Origin: Perilla frutescens | Lineage: Eukaryota > Streptophyta > Magnoliopsida > Lamiales > Lamiaceae | Reading direction: 5' to 3' | NCBI GenBank assembly: GCA_026008535.1 | Contig: BRKX01000017.1 | Span: forward strand, 11,610,501-11,674,500 | Length of the DNA: 64,000 bases | Shown: piece after piece, positions 59,309 to 64,000 of the stretch | Layout of the letters: the number at the start of each line of letters is the position of its first letter | How positions within the stretch are numbered: position 1 is the first letter of the stretch | Program-made: the position numbers and the translations under genes | Notes under the pieces: generated by a model | Databases searched by the model: none | Told to the model about the DNA's origin: nothing | The model's input: only the letters and a program-made list of their open reading frames with translations

Positions 59309-59504
59309 TTCTTGTTGTTCATTATATTTTACTTGTTGGATTTAAATTTCACATATCTGATTTTGGGTGATTGTTGTGTTATAATTTTTTAGTTTTTAAA
59401 TCCAAACTCCACCATCCAATTCCTCTTCCAATTTGTTGTCACTGGTGTGTTGGAGGATGTCATTGTTAGTCTTACATGGTGGAAGATCAAGATCTTGTTG
59501 AAGA

Positions 59505-60345
59505 TTTTTAATGATACTTTTATTTGTAATTAGTGATACTTTATTTTGTAATCAATGATATTTTTCTCTATGATAATGAAATATATATTTTTACTCAAGA
59601 ATGAGTTTTTATTGTATTTATAGACCCCATTCTCAATTTGAGATTATGTTTAAATTGATATTTTTTTTTCTAATTAGTGATACTTTCTTTTATAATTAGT
59701 GATACTTTTTTCCATAGTAATGAGACTCCACTTCATAGGTAATGATACTTTACCCCATAAATAATGATACTCATATTTGAGTTAATGATCTTCACCTCAT
59801 AAATAATGATACTTAAGTTAATGATACTCCACTCATTATTAATGACATTTATCTATTTTTGATTTAAAAATTAATGTTGAATCATCCATAATATTAAATT
59901 ATACTCTGCTTCCGAGTTAATGATACTTCATCTTATAATTAATGATACTTCACATCATAGTTAATGATACTTCACCAGATATATATCTAATGATACTCCA
60001 CTTAATAGTTAATGATATTTTGCCAAATTTATATATAATGATACTTCACTTCAGAGTTAATGATATTTTATCTCATAATTAATGATACTCCACATCAGAG
60101 TTAATGATACTTCACCAGATATGTATTTAATGATACTTCACTTAATAGTTAATGATATTTTACCAAATTTATATCTACTGATACTTCACTTCAGAGTAAT
60201 GATACTTTATCGGATATATAAGTCTAATGTTACTTCACTTAATAGTTAATGATATTTTGTCAAATTTATATCTAATGATACTTCACTTCATAGTTAATGA
60301 TACTTCACACATAGTGATACTTTACTTTATATCTAGTGATATCCG
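59505..60345. repeat. Irregular tandem field of AATGATACTT(CACTT) units
   Basis: More than 25 occurrences of (A/T)A(A/G)TGATACTT or close variants. In the right half they form higher-order units of roughly 100 bp that alternate AGTTAATGATATTTT with CAAATTTATATCTAATG. Confidence 0.85.
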
Positions 60346-60490
60346 AGTAGCCACGGGTGGGCGGGCGTGTGGAGCCCACACGCCTGACTATTTTTGCGGG
60401 TTTGGATGGGTTTGGAAAGATTTTTTTGGGCGGGTTTGGATCCTATTAAACCCGACTAATGCAAGAGACCCATTAGATGGTCTCATATAA

Positions 60491-60531
<41 letters not shown>

Positions 60532-61471
60532 TACCTCCATTGATAACCAAAAAGTGAATGCTGTCAAAAGTGGCAAAATATACATTACATCTGGCGTGGT
60601 CAAATCAGTAAACCAGAATGCTCCTCCATCTTTGAAAGATTCAATTTCTTGCCATTCTGTTGATCTACTCATCATCAATCAAGTTTAAAATTAAGTGAGG
60701 GAATAACACAAAAGTAGTAATTATATAAAGTGAGTCTGTATCTAGCTAGATGATACTTATAATTAGGGAATTAATTAATGGAAATTATGTGATCGATCTT
60801 AATTACGTACGACATATAAAGAACTGTAGGCGACACTTGCCACCCTAATTTTTTGTAACGCCGTGGGTATGTATGTTGGAACGATGATATATCTGCAATA
60901 GTAATTAAGATGCAAACAACAGATGTCAGAGATTAATAAATTATTGATGAATTAGGAAGAAGAAATTAAATTAAAAGTTACATACTCATTAGATTGTCTT
61001 TTCTTTCCCTTCTGATCACCTTGATCACCTTCATCCTGGAACACGTACAAGCAATGAGTATTCATCAATTACATCATCAACTCGAACTAATTAACTAGTC
61101 ATTAATTATATATATTGTCCTAAAAATGTCAGCATATATGGGAAAACAATTCTTTCAAATACTTGTGAGGATCACAACTTCCCTACTCTTCATTCATACC
61201 CAAAATGGATCTCTAAAAGTTTCTTTGCTACAGACTTAAATAATACAATTCTTCCTCAATTCTAGAAACGCAATAAGTAGATGTAGGTAAGCATGGGAAA
61301 ACAAAATTGAGGAAATATGTAGGCAATAAAACAATACAGATTCAAGCCAAAATCACAATGGAATGAAAAAAATCTTTAACTTACTGTGAATTTGAGAATA
61401 GCTTTCAATTGATGCGTCATAAGAGGAAGTAGAAGCGTACGAATGAGAATAGTGGTGACAACAATTGATCC

Positions 61472-62173
61472 CTACCTAAACACAATCAATTTTAGAAGAT
61501 CGCTATTAAGAATATTAAGAAACATCCATTAATTCAAATCCATATTAAAATAAAAAAAGAAGTAAAACCATCCACACCAATTTAACCCATTAAAAGTATG
61601 CACATAATCGATCAAGTATTGGAATAAATCCATCAGAATGAAAGAAAAGTTCTAAAAACATGATGAAGATAGAGATATGAAACAGACGGCTGCCGTTTCA
61701 TTAATTTGTTTAAGGAATAATTAGAGATACAAATATGAGTATGTATACTCAATATGGCCTAGCATACTTGATGATACATAAATACGATCATTACAGTTGT
61801 AAGGGGATAAAATGAGGGCTACAAAGGAATATCCTAAACCAATGAAATCTCTAGAGATGAGGTCTTCATATCAGCTACTTATTTTGCTGACTTGGCTTCT
61901 TTATCTGATGTGGAAAAAAACTTTATGGCTCGGCTTTTAATGTTGATTAGATATTCAAACATTTTCCCTCAATTCAAACGTGCTATTTGGTGTTTATTTG
62001 TCCAATTTTATCATATGAATTTAGTATTTTCAGTATGTATTTTTCCTTTATTTTCTTGATATTTTTATGTCATTTCCTTCACTTTTGCTCTTTCGGTGAG
62101 TTGGGCCAGATTTGTGCGAAACTTGAGCTTTTGTGTCAAAAAGCAAGATTTTATGGTACAAAGGTGGTAAAGA
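61472..62173. other. Intergenic, no recognised gene
   Basis: Upstream side of the OXA1-like exons. An N-terminal targeting exon was looked for here and not recognised. The sequence from about 61800 resembles LTR or other repeat DNA. Confidence 0.35.
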
Positions 62174-62268
62174 GCTTAAGCTTCCAACTTAGGCTTCCAA
62201 CTGAAGCTTTCAACTGAAGCTTCCAACTGAAGCTCCCAACTGAAGCTCCCCAACTGAAGCTCTTAACT
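62174..62268. repeat. Short tandem repeat, ~15-bp unit (AAGCTTCCAACTG)
   Basis: Six or so copies of (G)AAGCTTCCAACTGA-type units, grading into the 37-bp array on its right. Confidence 0.8.
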
Positions 62269-62522
62269 GGTCACAAGCTGAGTTGATCACAAGTTGAACT
62301 GAACTAGTAACAAGCTGAGCTGATCACAAGCTGAGCTGAACTAGTCACAAGCTGAGCTGATCACAAGTTGAGCTGAACTGGTAACAAGCTGAGCTGATCA
62401 CAAGTTGAGCTGAACCGGTAACAAGCTGAGTTGATCACAAGTTGAGCTGAACTGGTCACAAGCTGAGCTGATCACAAGCTGAGTTGAACTGATCACCAGC
62501 TGAACTGATCACGAGCTAGAAC
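62269..62522. repeat. 37-bp minisatellite, six copies plus a partial
   Basis: The unit is GGT(A/C)ACAAGCTGAGCT followed by GATCACAAG(C/T)TGAGCTGAACT. Six units run from 62269 to 62490, with a degenerate seventh. Each unit itself consists of two related halves around (T)CACAAG(C/T)TGA. Confidence 0.9.
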
Positions 62523-64000
62523 TGTAGCTGGAGCTTAGCTGGAGCAAGACAGCCAAGGACTTGAAGTTGAGCTGGAGCTGCAACTGAAGAGCTTTGACTT
62601 CAAACTGAAGCAAAGGACTTCGAGCAGAACTGAGGCATAACTGATGAGCTAAGCCGCAGCTGGTGAGCTCAACTGGAGCTGCAACTGAAGAGCTTTGACT
62701 TCAAACTGATCAGTTTTGGGTTCAAATTGAAGATTCCAAGCAAGAGCTGAGAGCTTGGAGCTAAGCTGGAGCCACAACTAATGGGATCAGTTGAAATCCC
62801 CCGAATGATGAGCAAAACTGATGAAGCCAAGAGCTTGGAGCTGCAATTGAAGAGATGAGTTGAGTCTCCAACTGATGAAGGCCGATTGAAACTGAACCGG
62901 AAGCCAACTGATGAACAAAACTGAAGAGAAAAGCCGAAAGTTGGAGCTGAAGCAGCCCCACCGGTGCAGGACCCCCGTGATCGCGGGGCAGTGCTGACGG
63001 CAAACTCACCCCGCGAGCGCGGGACATTCCAGTGAGGGCGGAGCACCCCTCGAGCGCGGGTGATCAGTTCGGGCCTCCTCTTCTATCAGTCTCAAGTTGT
63101 ATCTTCTAGAGATCTATTCTTTAATGCTCTCCAACCACTTGGCCAGCTGTGAGAATTAAATGCACGCAGTTCTAGACTAGGCGCATGAGGAGTTTGGGGA
63201 ACTATCAAGCAATAACTCGACCTTTTTACTTTCTCTCTCTTCAACTAATAAATCATCCACCATCTTCATTCATTCAGGAACTCTCCACCGAAGTAGAGGG
63301 GGAAATTGACAACTTCCCTCTCAACTTCTACACAACACCACCATTCCAGAGAGGGAGAAAGGAGGAGGAGAAGAGGTAGTGGGCTGAAGCTTAAGGAAGA
63401 AGGCACAAGAAGGGGGATCCAACTTCAAGCTATCCACGGAAGCTAAGCTTGATCGAGGAGCTCACTTTAGTAATTCTTTTCTCTAGCTTTAGCTCATTTG
63501 TGGGGATTGTCCTAAAACTCTCGAGATAACAAACATTGTATAAGTTTGTATTTTATTTATCTTTTAATTTATGAAATGAAGAACTTTTATGATTCTGTTG
63601 TTGTTTTGAGCATAATGGGCTAATTCTTTCATTAGGGGGTAGATAATCGATTTGGTTTCAATCCATGCTTGTGATAGTTGGTTTATTATTATTGGAATTG
63701 TGCTTATTTATGTTGAGTAATTGGCCACTACTTAGCATTGCTAGGCTCTAGATGAGACCGAGAGGAGATTCTAGAGCTCGACTTAGGTTCCTTTAACGTT
63801 AGGTGAATCGGGTTTCATAAGCCTAATTGTTAGTCTTTAGGTGGACTGGGTAGATAAGCTTAATGGATAGTATGATATAGCCGATGGGGGTTTAATGGAT
63901 CGACGGTGACAGTAAGTGAAGTTAAACCACTTAAAGGGGTCTATTGTACATCCGGGATTAACATAATCAACTTGAATCAAGCTAGGAGAGAAACCAATGA
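62523..64000 (+). repeat. LTR-retrotransposon-like DNA, non-coding
   Basis: The sequence holds AGCTGGAGCTG(C/A)AACTGA repeats (to about 62960) and a GC-rich GATCGCGGGGCAG / GAGCGCGGG region (62960-63060). Further right are CTAGATGAGACCGAGAGGAG and GGTGAATCGGGTTTCATAAG blocks. These look like a gypsy-type LTR in plus orientation, the opposite of the LTR at 3813-5188. No coding region is visible before the window ends. Confidence 0.4.

Larger units (their letters stand above)
58821..60490. mobile_element. Inverted-repeat element inserted in an AT microsatellite
   Basis: The left end GTGTGAAACCATCTAACGGG and the right end, read backwards (ATGAGACCATCTAATGGG), are inverted copies. Both flanks are (TA)n runs (58792-58808 and 60491-60526), so it inserted into a TA-repeat target. 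The interior holds a CTC-rich stretch, a (TTA)n run (59264-59308) and the ATGATACTT repeat field. It lies between two OXA1-like exons. Ends of the GAGAC(C/G)ATCT type are widespread in plants; the superfamily is uncertain. Confidence 0.65.
56198..61471 (-). pseudogene. OXA1/YidC/Alb3-like membrane insertase, exons scattered by repeats, incomplete
   Basis: Candidate exons on the minus strand: 61471-61385 (G-S-I-V-V-T-T...Q-L-K-A), 61035-60986 (charged), 60892-60811, 60667-60535 (S-F-K-D-G-G-A-F-W-F-T-D-L-T-T-P-D then I-L-P-L-L), 58662-58552 (F-T-I-P-L-T-A-S-F-P-K) and 56341-56198 (E-V-K-K-M-L-G-A-P-D). The S-F-K-x-G-G-x-x-W-F-x-D-L-T-x-P-D block is the clearest OXA1 signature. This family inserts proteins into the mitochondrial inner membrane or thylakoid. 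The exon for the last membrane helix (a C-Y-W-I-T-S-N-like segment in relatives) is not found between 58552 and 56341, where LTR-like DNA lies. The N-terminus is not seen either. One junction (60811/60667) does not keep the frame. Most likely a decaying copy. Confidence 0.6.

Noticed and set aside
59024..59392. 122-codon frame ending in poly-Ile and a hydrophobic tail
   Set aside because: It is generated by the (TTA)n microsatellite inside a transposon.
62669..63046. Two overlapping Ser-rich minus-strand frames
   Set aside because: They arise from AGCTGGAGCTG-type repeats and GC-rich LTR-like DNA.
1..64000. A new defence, biosynthetic or other gene system
   Set aside because: The intact genes are unrelated plant families in ordinary spacing. 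Nothing indicates a co-functional cluster; the novelty here lies in the repeats.

Overview
The window looks like nuclear DNA of a eudicot plant. Genes are interrupted by GT-AG introns and encode plant families (ubiquitin-like PI4-kinase gamma, NDR1/HIN1-like, UDP-glucose 4-epimerase, plant class-3 lipase, an At5g41620-type coiled-coil protein). They are separated by long AT-rich stretches of LTR retrotransposons, non-autonomous DNA transposons and microsatellites. I cannot name the species. There is no bacterial-style operon, CRISPR array or phage.

Layout. 1-5.2 kb: a minus-strand Ty3/gypsy (Athila/Tat-like) element with 5' LTR, primer-binding site, broken gag and protease, and no visible polymerase. 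5.2-9.0 kb: decayed non-coding LTR-element DNA. 9-12.3 kb: small inverted-repeat elements and microsatellites. 12.4-15.4 kb: intact PI4K-gamma gene (+). 16.9-17.5 kb: intact single-exon NHL/LEA_2 gene (+). 19.3-22.1 kb: intact lipase-like gene (-). 22.2-33 kb: repeats, including a Mutator-like element with a 9-bp target duplication, a hAT MITE with an 8-bp duplication and a 3.4-kb LTR carrying a Harbinger-type insertion. 33.4-37.4 kb: a nine-exon UDP-glucose 4-epimerase gene (-), all exons recovered. 37.7-42.8 kb: a dense repeat complex (long inverted repeats enclosing a ~138-bp tandem array, a hairpin with a 93-bp duplication, a Mutator-like element with a 9-bp duplication). 43.3-46.3 kb: an At5g41620-like coiled-coil gene (+) with two disabling lesions. 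46.7-48.4 kb: a peptidase-C45/acyltransferase-like gene (-) with damaged 3' exons. 49.3-55.4 kb: a full-length Ty1/copia element (+) with both LTRs and a 5-bp target duplication but a dead polyprotein. 56.2-61.5 kb: exons of an OXA1/YidC-like membrane insertase (-), spread apart by repeats and apparently missing an exon. 61.5-64 kb: minisatellites and LTR-like DNA.

The intact genes are unrelated housekeeping or signalling genes and do not form a pathway. The main story is genome dynamics: at least seven families of transposable element, several nested, beside three genes that are decaying. I found no convincing new biochemical system. The most unusual structures are the nested repeat complex at 37.7-41.7 kb, two compact foldbacks (10.9 kb and 33.6 kb) and the split OXA1-like gene.
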